From: Paguma larvata
Lineage: Eukaryota; Chordata; Mammalia; Carnivora; Viverridae
Assembly (NCBI GenBank): GCA_030068075.1
Contig: CM057832.1
Coordinates: forward strand, 78,710,502-78,774,501
DNA length: 64,000 bases
Direction of reading: 5' to 3'
The position numbers were made by a program, and so were the translations under genes. The notes under the pieces were generated by a model. It searched no databases. It was not told where the DNA came from and saw nothing but the letters and a program-made list of their open reading frames with translations. Below, piece by piece: positions 1 through 14,879 of the stretch. How positions within the stretch are numbered: position 1 is the first letter of the stretch; each line of letters begins with the position of its first letter.

Positions 1-992
1 CCCATTTCTTCACTGGGTTATTCGTTTTTCGGGTATGGAGTTTGGTAAATTCTTTATAGATTTTAGGTACCAGTCCTTTATCCGACATGTCATTTGCAAT
101 TATCCTTTCCCAATCCGTTGGTTGCCTATCAGTTTTGTTGGTTGTTTCTTTTGCCGTGCAGAAGCTTTTAATCTTGATGAGATCCCAGTAGTTCATTTTT
201 GCTCCTAATTCCCTTGCCTTTGGAGATGTGTCGAGTAGGAATTTGGTGCGTCTTAGGTCAAAGAGGCTTTTTCCTGCTTTCTCCTCTAGGATTTTGATGG
301 TTTCCTATCTCACATTCAGATCCTTTATCCATCTAGGTTTATTTTTGTGAGTGGTGTAAGGAAGTGGTCTAGTTTCATTCTTTTGCATGTTGCTGTCCAG
401 TTCTCCCAGCACCATTTATTAAAGAGGCTGTCTTTTTTCCATTGGGTACTCTTTCCCGCTTTGTCAAAGATTAGTTGGACATATACTTGCGGGTCCATTT
501 CTGGGTTTTCTATTCTATTCCATTGGTCTATGTGTCTGTTTTTGTGCCAATACCATACAGTCTTGATGACTACCGCTTTGTAGTAGAGGTTGAAGTCTGG
601 GATCGTGATGCCTCCCACCTTGTGTTTGTTCTTCAGCATTACTTTGGCTATTCGGGGTCTTTTGTGGTTCCATACAAATTTTAGGGTTGTTTGCTCTAGC
701 TTTGAGAAGAATGCTGGTGCAATTTTGATTGGGATTGCATTGAATGTGTAGATTGCTTTGGGTAGTATTGCCATTTTGATGAGATTTATTCTTCCAATCC
801 ATGAGCATGGGATGTTTTTCCATTTCCTTGTGTCTTCCTCAATTTCCTTCATAAGTTTTTTATAGTTTTCAGCGAAGAGGCCTTTTACATCTTTGGTTAG
901 GTTTATTCCTAGGTATTTGATGGTTTTTGGTGCAATTGTGAAGGGGATTAGCTTCTTTATTTCTCTTTCTGCTGCTTCATTGATGGTGTATA
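1..992 (-). mobile_element. L1 LINE fragment, C-terminal part of ORF2
   Basis: On the minus strand, an open stretch at 852-325 gives a protein typical of the region after the L1 reverse transcriptase domain ([47 protein letters not shown]). The frame then breaks near position 325 by a one-base shift, and a stop appears just beyond in the continuing homologous frame, so the copy is dead. It is truncated at its 5' end near 992, and its 3' end lies outside the window. It sits antisense in a TRPM3 intron. The low divergence and long open stretch suggest a fairly young carnivore or felid L1. Confidence 0.93.
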
Positions 993-1428
993 TAAATGAA
1001 GGGCATGTATCTTAATCTTTGTGACATGGGTGCCTACACCTGGTACCTATAATAGGAGCCAAATTTCTTTCTCCACATTCTGAATTTTAGGGTTCTGTAC
1101 ATTCATTACCTCATCTGAACAGCTCAGGCCATTATTCGTGTTGATGGAAACAAGAAAAGTTCAGATGTCTATCAGCTCGTCTCTACATTTGCTCACAAAT
1201 GAAAGACTCCCCTCAACCTTGTGCTGGCTTTCTTCAGAGGCACAGAGGAAACTGTAGTAAGAAGGCTTGCATGGATCTCCTGACTGTTCTGTCTTTGAGA
1301 TCCTGACAGAGATACTAAAGCTTTCTGAGCCTCAGTTCTGTAAAATGGGGATAGGAATATCTATTGTGTCAAAATATTGTCAATAGTAAAATAAGGCAAT
1401 ATGTAAGTAAAGCTCATAGCACAGGTCC
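993..1428. other. Intronic sequence, possible MIR fragment
   Basis: Mostly unremarkable. About 1310-1375 (CTTTCTGAGCCTCAGTTCTGTAAAATGGGGATAGGAATA) resembles the core-to-3' part of a MIR on the + strand. I see nothing else. Confidence 0.4.
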
Positions 1429-1618
1429 TTTTTTTTTTTTTTTTTGAGAGAAAGAGAGCAGGGGAGGGGCAGAGAGAGAGGGAGAGAGAGAATCCCAAGC
1501 AGGCTCTGAGCATCAGCCAAAAGGCCTGTGCAGGGATCGATCTCACAAACCGTGAGATCATGCCCAGAGCAGATATCCAGAGTTGGATGTTTAACCAACT
1601 GAGCCACCCAGGTGCCCC
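1429..1618 (-). mobile_element. Felid tRNA-Lys SINE (SINEC_Fc-like)
   Basis: On the + strand it reads poly-T, GAGAG tract, CAAGCAGGCTCTGAGC and ends GAGCCACCCAGGTGCCCC, the reverse complement of the SINE head. It lies antisense to TRPM3 in an intron. Confidence 0.93.
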
Positions 1619-3060
1619 AGGGCCTTATATTTAAGCATACAATGGGTGGTCACTATTATTATTATGCATTACTACATTGGAAAGGCCACGCGAGATCAAT
1701 CAGAGTACATACGGGCTCTGGGGTTAGAGAGAAGACAGCATTCACTTCTGCTTCATTCGTAACTACGTCTCCAATAGCAGGTCCACTGGCACATAACAAG
1801 AACTCAGTATTTTCGGACGAATGTTTGAACGGTTCTGGCAGTATGCCTTGTTAGCTGTGTGATCTCGGGTAAGGCATGTCACCCCTTTCACATGTTTTCC
1901 CGACCATGAAGCAACGAGAATACATTTCTAATGGAGCTGCTGGGAAGCTTAAATGCAGTGTCCAATGTGAAGTGCCCAGCGCAGAGGCGGGCACATACTG
2001 GGTTTTCCCCCACACATATATTCCCAGTCTCTACCGCCCTTCACTTTTGAGAATCCCAGGTAAAGAACTAGCGTCAGTATTTCCTGAGGAAGATGGCGAG
2101 AAAGACTTTATTCAAGGGGGTGGAGGGCTACTACGATGCAGTTTTGTGATTGGAGAAAGAGATCGTGCCCGACTCTGAATGCAGCAAGGGAGACTCGAAA
2201 TTTATAGCCAGGAGCAGGGTACGGGCCAGAAGATGGAAAATCACCAAGAGGAAATACCAGGGTGAGGGGTGTCTGGCCATACCAGGCTGCTGGGTGGTCA
2301 AGACATCAGCCGGAGGATGGGGGAGGATGAGAAAACTGATCAGATAACGACGGTAATGAGATATTGAGAGTGGGAAGGCTGGTGAACTGACTTAGCAGAA
2401 TTCTTGCTGAAACTGACAATGAAGAGACAATCCTCGGCCCTAGCTGAAGAAGAGCCTAGACCAGTCCGAGTGGAGTTTGGCCAGGCAGAGAGTCCCTATC
2501 AATACCTCCCCCAGTCCTGGCTGCAAAAGGGCAGAAAGGGAGCTGGGGTGGGCTCCAGAAGGCCCAGTGAACATTGGGAGCATGGGAGAGACAGGGAAGC
2601 TTCAGAGGGGCCTTCTGGAAGCAAAAGAAGCATGGCCGACAGGAAGAGAGAGCGTGACATTTCTAGGAACTGCAAGAGGCACATGCCAGTTTGTGCTGTG
2701 AGGGAAGGGCAGGAAGTGGCAAGAGATGGCCCTGGGCCAGCCACTCTCCGCATTTGGCCTTCATCCTGGAGTGAGTGGGGGCCCCCATCACTGGCTTCTC
2801 CTCCTGAGGGAGTAAATGAACGGGACCTTCCAGAGGGCTCTCTCGGGTGGAACAAGCACCACAACTGCCAATAATAAAAGCGATGCCAGCTGTTTGAACA
2901 CACCTAACTCCCACACACGATCACCTTGCAGGCAGATCTGAAGGATGCACTGTGGCCATCGCTTCCAGCCCCAGAAACAGGGTCTTGGTGTCTTGACATC
3001 ATTAAAACCCTCTTAGGCTAAGAGCATGCATTTTTAACTCAACAGCATGTCAAAGACGAT
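1619..3060. other. Intronic sequence without recognised gene or repeat
   Basis: No exon signal with matching phase is seen. The purine-rich stretch 2090-2700 has a texture like an old LTR-type element, with several short open frames of no recognisable family, but I cannot assign it. Confidence 0.4.
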
Positions 3061-3069
3061 ATAATCTTT

Positions 3070-3251
3070 CCAGCCAAATTCTAGCTCAGGGAACTCACTT
3101 TGGTGGTACTGGAGAATTAGCTGGGAAGCTTTATAAGAAATATCAATACATGGACCCCCCCTCAGAGATTCGGAGTCAAGTGTCTGGGGTGGAGCAGAGC
3201 ACTGACGGTTGTTAAGGCTCTTCTGTGCAGCCAGGGTTGAGAACCACTATG
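3070..3251. mobile_element. hAT-Charlie-type nonautonomous remnant
   Basis: GCTGGGAAGCTTTATAAGAAATA, CAGAGATTCGGAGTCAAGTG and the ending TGCAGCCAGGGTTGAGAACCACTAT match the common hAT MER-type pattern ending in a GAGAACCACT inverted terminus. The left end is degraded. Confidence 0.6.
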
Positions 3252-3425
3252 GAGCACACAGCGTAGCAACGGCAGCTCTTAAGAAGGGAATGGACTCCCC
3301 TTGCCAGATGCTCCAGCCGAGATGCTGGGTCAACTTTGTAAACCTTCCTGGAAGATCTTCAGAAGCCGCCTGTGGCAACAGAGACGGCTGCGTGCCCTGC
3401 CACTTCTTACAGACAGACCATGTTC

Positions 3426-3649
3426 TTTTTTTTTAATGTTCATTTATTTATTTTGAGACAGAGAAAGAGGTGCATGCACAGGCACACAGGAGGGACAGAG
3501 AGAGAGAGAGAGGGAGGGAGAATCCCAAGCAGGCTCTCTGCTGCCAGCTCAGAGCCCACGCAGGGATTGATCTCATGAACCGTGAGATCATGACCTGAGT
3601 TGAAATCAAGAGTAGGATGCTTAACCAACTGAGCCACCCCGGCGCCCCC
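3426..3649 (-). mobile_element. Felid tRNA-Lys SINE with target-site duplication
   Basis: Poly-T and GAGA tract are followed by the reverse-complement SINE head ending GGCGCCCCC. Flanks AGACAGACCATGTTC (3410-3424) and AGATAGACCCTGTTC (3650-3664) form a target-site duplication with two differences. Confidence 0.93.
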
Positions 3650-3665
3650 AGATAGACCCTGTTCT

Positions 3666-5346
<1,681 letters not shown>

Positions 5347-5917
5347 TGAGGATGCCCGAGGCTGAAACGGAGCATTCTTAGCCTCACGTCTTTCTTAGTG
5401 AATAAAACCAGTCTCCGGCAGGGCTGTTCTGGCACCTCCATAGATCGTAACCTTCTCGCTGTCCAGAGGTCCCACCACAAAATAGAGGCACCATAGTGAG
5501 GATGCTCCCAATGCTACATTTTGTATAATGAAAGCATCATTACACGGGTTTAGTTGGGTTGCAGGTGACCAAGTCTGATTTTTCATCATTTCTAGACGTA
5601 TCATTTTTTTTTTCAAAGCTTGAACATTCCCCAAGCCCTAGGGTTATGGCTGTTTGCCCTGCTTTCTTTTAGTCAAAGGAAACACAGCAACCCCCTCACC
5701 ATCTACCTTCTACCCTGCGTTTCTAGAAGGAGGGTCTATTGGCAATGGGGTGGAATAATTTTTCAATGTATGGGATTGTCCCACACGTGGCAGAAGAGTT
5801 TAGCACTTCTGACCTCCATATATCGAATACAACAGCTCCTGCAGATTCCCTAAATGTCCCCTTAGTACCACCCAGAGTTAATTACCCTTGGGCACCAGCC
5901 CCATACAAGCAAGTTTC

Positions 5918-6045
5918 TGTGGTTTCTCAAAGTGGGTCAAATAGACTACCTGTATGAAATCTACTGAACCAGAGCCTCTAGGATTGTGGTCCAGGAATTA
6001 CCTCTTGGTGACACTAGTTAGTGCTCTACGGTTTAAACCAAAGCC
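5918..6045. mobile_element. MER20-like hAT remnant
   Basis: GGTTTCTCAAAGTGGGTC, CTACTGAACCAGAGCCTCTAGG and CCAGGAATTACCTCTTGG resemble parts of MER20-type elements (TTCTCAAAGTGTGGTCC … CTGAATCAGAATCTCTGG). It is strongly diverged. Confidence 0.45.
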
Positions 6046-6289
6046 ACTTCATAAACTGACTCTCTCATTCTGGAGCTTTTAACAACTTCTCTGACAAAGC
6101 AATGCCCAACTCCTTTCTAGACATTAAAATTAGAGAGTTGAAGGAAAGTGAGAATTCCAGAATTCACTATTTCCACCAGAAACACAAATTTAGGCACATA
6201 GAAAGCTTAGAGGGGAAAAAGGTTCAAATTTCCATGGGGCTCTTTCTATGGCTGTATCTGTTATGAATCAGCCTACCTGATATTAACAG

Positions 6290-6560
6290 AGAGCCAGACT
6301 AACAACACAAATCAATAAAGCTTTATTTTTCTCACATAACACAAAGTGAAGAGGTAACAGCCCAGAGCTCCGCCATAGCTCCCTGAAGTCAAAGACCCTA
6401 AGCCTTGCTTTTTAGGTTCAGCTACTCCTTATTGCACTGTCTTATCTCATGGTTGCAAAATAGCTGCTGTGCTTCCAGCCATCACATTCATGTTCAAGGC
6501 AGGAAGAGGAGGGAAGGCAAGGAAATGTAGAAAGAAGCGGCTACACCTGAAAAGTTTATC
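6290..6560. repeat. Old dispersed repeat, class uncertain
   Basis: TTTATTTTTCTCACATAACA, GGTTGCAAAATAGCTGCTGTGCTTCCAGCCATCACATTCATGTTC and CAGGAAGAGGAGGGAAGG follow a pattern I recognise as a widespread mammalian repeat, but I cannot name it. The 59.0-59.3 kb segment is possibly related. Confidence 0.4.
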
Positions 6561-6854
6561 AGGAAACTGGAACCTCTTCCCAATCCACCACCCCTCCCTA
6601 CAACAGAGAAATGTGTGGATTTGGCTTTCCAGCTTCAGTTGTGGGCAGATGGAAAGAGGGGATGGGGTTACCATGGGCTTATAGTAAGACCAGTGAACAT
6701 TGTTTGTCTGCCACACTCCTCAGACCAGAAATTGAACTTGTAAGCAGCCTCCATTCTCTGCATAGCTCCTTTTTCTTTGATTTAGCTACACTCTCAGCCT
6801 CACGATGGGTATAATTCTAACCAGCCCCTGCAGTAAACCAGATATACCAGGTGA

Positions 6855-7319
<465 letters not shown>

Positions 7320-7819
7320 TGAGAGAATGGAGCGTTGTCAGAAGCATCTACAGACCAACATTCCAGACTTACAGATGCTTCCTAGACTTCCTGAGCCCTC
7401 GATTGTTGAGGCCAGGACAGGGCAGGGCTTGCTGGCTCAGACCAGAAACTGGAACATTCTAGCCCAGACGCAAACCAAGGGAGACTCAGCCCAACTCAGG
7501 GGTTTCCAGAAGGTTGATGTTTCATGTAGATTATTGGGCATCTTTTGGGGAGAAGTAGAACAGGACTGGCATCTGGCACATGATACTTTCATGAAAGTGA
7601 TATACTTTTAGATCTCACTGGCCAACTAGTTTTGTGGACCAGTAAGACTCTAAGGGGGAAAAAAAAATCCCTAAAGACAAAGAAGAGAGTCCATGAAATT
7701 TAATAAATCTAGCTTCATGCAAATGAATTTATTTTTCCTTATTTTTCTCATTTTGCTATAGACTAATGAAAACTGCATTCTGGGCTGACACGTTCAAAAC
7801 CCAACATGTGGAGGGTGGC

Positions 7820-8039
7820 GGGCACCTGGGTGGCTCAGTTGGTTAAGCGTCTGACTCCTGATTTCAGCTCAGGTCATGATCTCATGGTCTGTGAAATCAA
7901 GCCCCACGTTGAGCTCCATGCTGACAGCATGGAGCCTGCTTGGGATTCTCACTCTCTTTTTCTCTCTGCCCCTGCCCCACTCATTCATGCTCTCTATCTC
8001 TCTCAAAATAAATACACTTAAAAAAAAAACACACACACA
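7820..8039 (+). mobile_element. Felid tRNA-Lys SINE
   Basis: The head GGCACCTGGGTGGCTCAGTTGGTTAAGCG, internal GCATGGAGCCTGCTTGGGATTCTC, CT-rich tail and A-rich end with a short ACAC run identify it. It is in sense orientation in the last TRPM3 intron. Confidence 0.93.
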
Positions 8040-9156
8040 GCATTTGGGAGCGACTGTTTAAAGAACGTGCAGACTGTTACAAAGTATTGGTGTAACTTTA
8101 AATTGTAACCATTTGAGATATGAAGATGGCACTATTATAAATAGCAAGAAGAGAGATAATATATTGATGATTTTAGTTGATATGATTCAGACTTCTAAGA
8201 TATGAGTCAGTGACCTCAAGTTTTCAAGAAATGACATTTTGTCTGCTTACCCACTTCATTTACTCTCTGGTGGCTCTGCAGAAACTACATAAGTGGCATT
8301 TTTCTGTCCCTGGCTCTTCATGTCTTTAAAGAATGCAGTCTACATAAGTAGGTATATACACATAGGCCATTGAGTGATTGTATCCATTGGTACTCAGCCA
8401 ATATTAACAAAGCTTAAAGCCGTGCACAAATTTTATGCACATTTGTCATTGCAAAATAGAGCATTTTATGATGACATGATATGAAGCAAACAGAGGAAGG
8501 ACCTGCAAATCTAAAAATCTCTCTCATTCAAAGGCCTTGAAAACACTGTTTATTAATGGACATAGAGCCATGTGGTTTCCAGAAAATTGTGCCATGTGGA
8601 CACATTGCCCATTATTCAAACATATTTCCAAAGCGTATGTACAGGATATTTTGAAATGCTTTTTTCAAAAAGCCACAGATCCGGGGGACACAGAAAGGTA
8701 GGGGGAAGGAGTGTTAAGATGCAAGGAAGCCTTTGCCTCTATGGGGAACTTGAATGAGGGGTACAGACACCAGCACATGTGAACATGTTGTGAACCATGT
8801 CACCAATTCCTTTCAGTGAAAATAGGAAGGAACTATGTAGCACCTACACCTGAGCCTCTCACCCCACAGCCATAAACACTTCAAGGAGACTCTTTCTCCA
8901 AGACCCTGTTCCTCTCTGGGTGGCTTCAAAGCCCCACCCTCAAGGCCAATGACTGAGGAGAGCAATTCCCAGAAATCCAGGACAGATTATAGGCTCCCCC
9001 TCCCTGTGTCTTAGGCATTAGCTGGCCTTCTGGAGTGATGGGGGCCTGGAGGACCAAGACAACCTCATGACCAAGGCCAGGTATCAGAGAAGCGAATGCA
9101 AGCCCAGGCGTCATTCTGCTTCTGTTGCTTCTGTCTGTGTTTGTTTGGAGTTTGGT

Positions 9157-9194
9157 TTTTGGTGGTGGTGATGGTGGTGGTGGTGGTGGTGGTA
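9157..9194. repeat. (GGT)n trinucleotide repeat
   Basis: GGTGGTGGTGATGGTGG continues as GGT units to about 9193, with one interruption. It is intronic. Confidence 0.9.
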
Positions 9195-9407
9195 TTGGCT
9201 TGTTTTGCATTTGTAAGTGTACCAGAGAATAAATCTTTAACACTAGAATTGTAATCAGCACAACAGAAGCACTACAAAGTGCATGAGAGAACAGATATCA
9301 ACGAAGGAAATAGAGGATCCGTATTGCCCGTCTCCCACATTCCCTAGGACGTATCCTTTCTGCGTGGAGTGGCAGGTGAAATCTCCTGTGCTATTTACAT
9401 TCAATAG

Positions 9408-9452
9408 ACAGATAGATAATAGATAATAATTGATAGATAACACACACACATT
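9408..9452. repeat. GATA/ACAC simple repeats
   Basis: AGACAGATAGATAATAGATAATAATTGATAGATAACACACACACA is a short imperfect GATA tract running into an AC run. Confidence 0.8.
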
Positions 9453-9892
9453 CGGATAGGTACATATGTTAATTTACATGAATTAAGTACATACATTCTA
9501 TATCCTATATAGGATATTATATATTTTTCTTGTTATGTTCAACAGCCCCAGTACAGAGATTTGAAATTAGAAAAATTCAGAGCTGGCTCTGCTGTGCTCA
9601 AAGACTTGGGGAAAGGGTTTCTTCCTGTCGTGAGCCCCGTACTCCTCCCCCTGCCCCTGCCTGTAAACTATAACTTATTTATATAAGTCTTACTTGCATG
9701 AATCTTTTTAGAAATACAAAGATACTTCCATAATTGTCAACTTAAATGCATCATTCTTAAGTCATATTTTTGTACCCAAATGGTATATAGAGAGTGCAAT
9801 ACAATATTCAGGAGATCATTAACACCTTTATAGGAACAGATTCTGAAAATTAACACCTCATAGGAACTGGTTCCTGAAAAAACACTTGTATT

Positions 9893-9962
9893 ATATATGT
9901 TATATATAATATATATATAGCATATATCCAAATATCATATATAACATGTATACATATATATA

Positions 9963-9993
<31 letters not shown>

Positions 9994-10012
9994 TACACAT
10001 AATATATGTATC
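9893..10012. repeat. AT-rich microsatellite with (TACA)n core
   Basis: Alternating TA runs flank about six CATA/TACA units at 9963-9988. It is a likely length-variable tract in the last TRPM3 intron. Confidence 0.9.
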
Positions 10013-11566
10013 ATCCTATTCATTTCATCTCATTGTTGGCCTGATAAGCATATTTGCTATGCCTTCAGTATAATTCATCAGATGCTGGCCAGCTCAGATC
10101 AAGTGAACCAAGACAGTACCAAGACATTGCACGACTCTAAAAATACCATGTTTCATGACAATATTGACCCATCTTTCATTTGATTAATGACCAGCCAGGC
10201 ACCCAGCGTGTCAGCCTCCCTGCTAAAATCACAGCATACCCCATCACAAACATTATGCATCTGTGTTACTCTATTGGTCTAGATTATCAAGACAAGATTA
10301 ATATTGAGCCCATGAAGTCTCCTGTAAATGATCCCTATCTTTTTAAAGTACTCAAAACATCTGCTTAATTACAGACTCCTGAGCTATTCCATAATGCTGT
10401 CTAGAATGTATGTCAAGCTCTCATAATTCCTAGAATTCAAGAACTGTTAATATCAGAGAAACATTTTCCTATCTCCAGTCTCCTGGCATTTCTTTTTAAT
10501 TTCCCATTGGTTCTTAAGAGTTACCTCACATTTCCTGGTGATCACAGCTGGAAGTTTTTTCCTGGTTCCTTTCACTCATTTAAAGCAAGGCTTACAAACT
10601 GGTGGTTGGTCATTAATCAAGGGCAACCTCTGTCCTGTTGGGTGAGGCTTGCAGAGATTGTTCAAATCCATGCTGAATGCCTCTGGACTGGGCCTGCTCT
10701 CTGCTGCCAGAGTCCTGCTTCTGTCCTCATACAATACCACAGACATTGAGTTCTCCGACCCCTGACTTCCAGCTTCCAGATCATCCTCCCCATGGCCCCC
10801 GTCTCCCCACTCAAGTTCCTCTTGTCAGAAGTTGCCTTTGAATTTTCTTCCCTCCAGTGACAATTTAAGCAAACTAGGATGTACATCATCACTGGTGTCA
10901 TCTAACCTTGTCTCTCCCTAGCCAAAGGGCTTTGTGCCTTTTTGTCACTTCACCTAAATCCAAAAACGGGAATAGTCATGTGACTATGAGCGGGGTATTC
11001 AACTTCTGATTTTCATAGGAAAGGAAGACAATAACTTAGGATATATGAGACTCGTGAATAATCAAAAGACAGGATAAGCCAAGAAAGATGAGCCTCACTC
11101 ACCTCCCAACCGTATCTTTTTCCAGTGCTGATCTTTGGTATCTCCACTGATAGAGCTGGATTTCAGTTTCTCTCCTTTTTTTCTTCCCCAGAATGATGAG
11201 AAGGATAATTGGCCCAAGGGGAAGGGGAGGTGACTTTAGAAGACTTAAATTAAAGAAGTCACAAATTAGGTGTCAGTGTGTGGATAAGCACAAGTTCATT
11301 TTATCTGTTCTGTATCATTGCCTTTCGTTTGAAACCCTGCACAAGGATGCCCTTTCCCCTGCAAGAGGCCCTGTGATTCGTTCGTGGGATAATGGGATTG
11401 CTTCGGCCCTTCATCCTATGGCCATCCTGCTGCTAACTCTCCAGGGAATATCTGAGATTTAAAACAGACATGGCCTGCCAATCCTCTTTTTTCTTTTTCT
11501 GCTTTTCCTTGAGCCACATTTTGAGGTTACTGGAAAAGAAAATGATTTTGTAGAAAATAACAGTTC

Positions 11567-11764
11567 TTTTTTTTTTTTTAATGTTTATTTACTTGTAAGA
11601 GACATAGAGACAGAGCATGAGCAGGGGAAGGGCAGAGAGAGAGGGAGACACAGAATCTGAAGCAGGCTCCAGGCTCTGAGCCGTCAGCACAGAGCCCACA
11701 TACCGTGAGATCATGACCTGAGCTGAAGTCGGCTGCTTAAATGACTGAGCCAAGCAGGCACCCC
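11567..11764 (-). mobile_element. Felid tRNA-Lys SINE with target-site duplication
   Basis: A poly-T to GCACCCC reverse-complement SINE. Flanking copies GAAAATAACAGTTCTT (11553-11568) and GAAAATAACAATTCTT (11765-11780) differ at one base. The B-box region is shortened around 11700. Confidence 0.94.
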
Positions 11765-11780
11765 GAAAATAACAATTCTT

Positions 11781-14647
11781 AAGAAATTGCATATCGAGGC
11801 TGAAATTTTCTGTGCCATTAGGATCTTCTTTGGAATGTCCTTTCTTTTCTTCGTCATACTGGCCGTTAGAGGCTAGTTGTCCTCTAACTGGGGTTTTCCC
11901 CAACCTGTTGAGTTAGGAATTTCCTCTGGTGGAATCCTGGCTGTCACTGTCGTGTGAGGAGCCACCTCACATCTTTCCAGGACCACATTGTGTCGCTGAT
12001 GTGCTCGACTCCCGAGTTACTCTGAAGAAGCCATGTAAGGCTCAGAGATGCGAAACAGGAAAAGAAAAAATAAAGTGTTCTCCCCACACAGCATCTTCCT
12101 TTCCCTCCTTTTTTCTCTTGCTTCATCACTTCCTGTATCTGTCCCCTGGAGCGTTCCTTTCCATCCATAAATTCTTACCACTGTTACCTCCATTTTCTCT
12201 CCTGAGTGGTTTGGCCAGAGTCAGAAACTAGTGACTACAATCATGACCCAAAACTCTTGGCTTGGTCCTCAGACGTGTTTCTATCTGTGATGCACACCCA
12301 TTTACAATCACTTTTCAAGAATTTTTTTTAAGAGTAAGGGAGGCACTCTGTTTATGAAACAAATATATAAAGTTTGACTCTAGGATCTTTTATTCTTATA
12401 TAATTCCTACATTCAACCCCTACAGTTACATTCATGACTTAAGTGATCATACAGTTAGGTGGTTAAACACATCCAGAAATCTGGAAGAAAATGGATGAAA
12501 CCATCCCTTCTCCCCGTCTCCACCCCACCAAGTATTACATTTCAAAACACCTCAGAGCCCACAGGAGAGCCCACCAAGGAGAGCTTTGGTGAAGGATAGC
12601 TTCTTGACCCTATCCTAACTGTCTTCCTCACTTCCTCCAACTATTCCATTCCTGGCCCCATGCTTCTTTTTGTTGGCTCTTGAGGTTCCCCCCGGGCACC
12701 TCTCTGCTTGCCTTCTTCTTCCTTGTATCACCTCTCTCTTCTTTCCATCTCCCTGGGCTTCTTAATTTCTATGTCCTGTTTACTGTCCACAGCCAGCTCC
12801 TGACGCCTCCATTGCCTCATGGAGAGGCATGCCTTAGCTCTGCCTCTCATCTGCTACTTCTGTCTGCAGTGTTGGATCTTTGGGGTGAAGAGAGATGGGA
12901 TGCGGGGAGGGAACTCCCCACAGTGCAGGGAGATACTTCACAGTGCTCAGACCAGTGATCCCAGACAGTCAGGCTAAAAAGAGCATCTTTTTCTCTTTCC
13001 ATACCAACTTTGTATACACCAGCCTCCAGGAAAAGAAAGAGGAGGAGGAAAACTATCCTGTCTTTTGTTACTCTGCCAACACTAAAACACTCCAGTACCT
13101 GGAGTATCCAAAATGGAAAGTCCCATTCTGCAAAAATGCATCTCTCCTGCTCCTGACTTTAATGAGGAAGTATTTTATCCACTCACTCAAAGCTTATTGC
13201 ATTGCAAAACAGGAAATCGCAGTACTTGCAAAACCAAACTGCATAGGCTAGATGGTGACAAAGTGAATTGTAAGTCTATAAGACACCCAAACTTGTTATT
13301 GTAAGTAATTTGTTTCTCAAGCTGTGTTTATACCACAAAATGAAGTGAAACAGAGGAAACTTGTATTTTCCTTCTGAATCAGCTGTGATAACTGGGTGAT
13401 TAGCATTGAGTTCACCAGATACAAAACTGCTCAATTTTCAGGTCTTTTAAGGCATACGTGGTGGTAGAATGTTCCTGGACCCTGGGAAGTGCTGGGCTAG
13501 TTATGGGGCATCAGAAGGATGTCTCTGAAGCAGGGCTCAGGAGGGCGGTCCAGAACCTTAGGCTGGTGAAGGCAACCTGAAAGATAAAAGAGCCGAATGG
13601 GTGAGGTGAGTTGGGGTGAGGCAGACTGTTGCTGAAAGAGGCAGAGATGTGACCCGAGGCAGGAGAGTCACACACACCCCCACTCTGGCCAGAAGAGGGT
13701 TTTGGTTGGTTGATTGGTTGGTTTTTAAAGTCTACAGATCCTCAGAAAGGGAAGCCACATGCCTCTTATACCTCATGGCACTGACATGTATTCTTCTCTG
13801 ATTGAGGTGTCGCTACTGCTAACATACCACCACCACTACCACCCCCGTCCCCCATCACCACCATCCCAAAGCTGGAGGAGCCAGTTCCAATTGCCACCAT
13901 TGTCCATAAAGTACATCCTGTACATTCAGGCATGTTTCTTTAAGGGTCAGCAGTCATATGGTTTACTGTGCACATTGGGAGTTTTGGAAAAGTATCTTTA
14001 TCTTTATCCTCTCCAGAAAAGTTGTGAATGGATCTCATTTAGAGCCTCCAAAAGTTTTGCCTCGGGGCATTTACAAGTGAAAGTTGGAGCTCAAACCAAA
14101 GCATGGCTCTGGTTTGTCCTTTCCCAGTCAATCTCAGAAAAATATGGCACAATTTTATTTTAAATATGCGGCATCTGTCTTTGTAAATAAATGTCCAGAC
14201 ATCCTATTAAACAAATGAAGCCAAGTTCATAACCATGATTGACTCAGTGAACCTTTTTTGACATCTGGCAGCCCAGGAATGGAAAAAAGAATATGAGACA
14301 GATCACGCCCTTAGGAATTTCCAGTTGGGAAGGTCAAGACATCTAGAAATAACTGTAATATAATAAGGTATCTGTGATCAGCTACCCAGAGAGACGTGGA
14401 GAGAAAGAGAGAGGAGGAGGATAATTTACTTATTGATAGATGCTACAGGATTACCACAAATCACTTTGCGTAATCTTGGTTAAATTTCTTGATGTTCATT
14501 TTCCCTTTATTAAAGAAAAGAGTAGGTTAGATCAACTCAGGTGCCTCAGTGACAGGACTGTATCAATTCCTTTGGAGGCACTGAATTTTGAAAAGATTAT
14601 AGTGAACAGCAACAACAACAAAAGATTATCACACAAATGCAAAATAA
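11781..14647. other. Intronic sequence without recognised features
   Basis: No exon, SINE or L1 is recognised. CT-rich and CCA-rich patches occur (about 13830-13866). Several open frames of 60-130 codons have no family features. Confidence 0.45.
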
Positions 14648-14850
14648 GGGCCACCTGGGTGGCTCAGTTGGTTAAGTCTCCAACTTCAGTTCAGGTCATG
14701 ATCTCACAGTTGGTGGGTTCAAGCCCCGTGTCAGGCTCTGTACTGACAGCTCAGAGCCTGGAGCCTGTTTCAGATTCTGGGTCCCCTCTCTGTCTGTCCC
14801 TCCCTTGCTCTCTCTTTCTCTCAAAAATAAACATTAAATAATTTTTTTAA
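14648..14850 (+). mobile_element. Felid tRNA-Lys SINE
   Basis: Head GGGCCACCTGGGTGGCTCAG, internal ACTGACAGCTCAGAGCCTGGAGCC and tail CTCTCTTTCTCTCAAAAATAAAC. It lies about 420 nt before the terminal TRPM3 exon. Confidence 0.93.
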
Positions 14851-14879
14851 TGGAAAATAAAAATAACCCCAGTCCTACT

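Larger units (their letters stand above)
8040..11552. other. Intronic sequence with simple repeats only
   Basis: No SINE, L1 or exon is recognised. It contains the GGT, GATA and AT/TACA tracts listed separately. The remainder appears unique or too diverged to name. Confidence 0.5.

Noticed and set aside
2404..2874. 156-codon frame in a TRPM3 intron, with opposite-strand frames of similar length
   Set aside because: Lies within the intron, has no flanking splice sites of matching phase and no known TRPM3 counterpart.
7820..7900. tRNA-like A and B boxes in the many SINE heads
   Set aside because: These are tRNA-Lys-derived SINE promoters, not functional tRNA genes; they lack a proper acceptor stem and 3' end.
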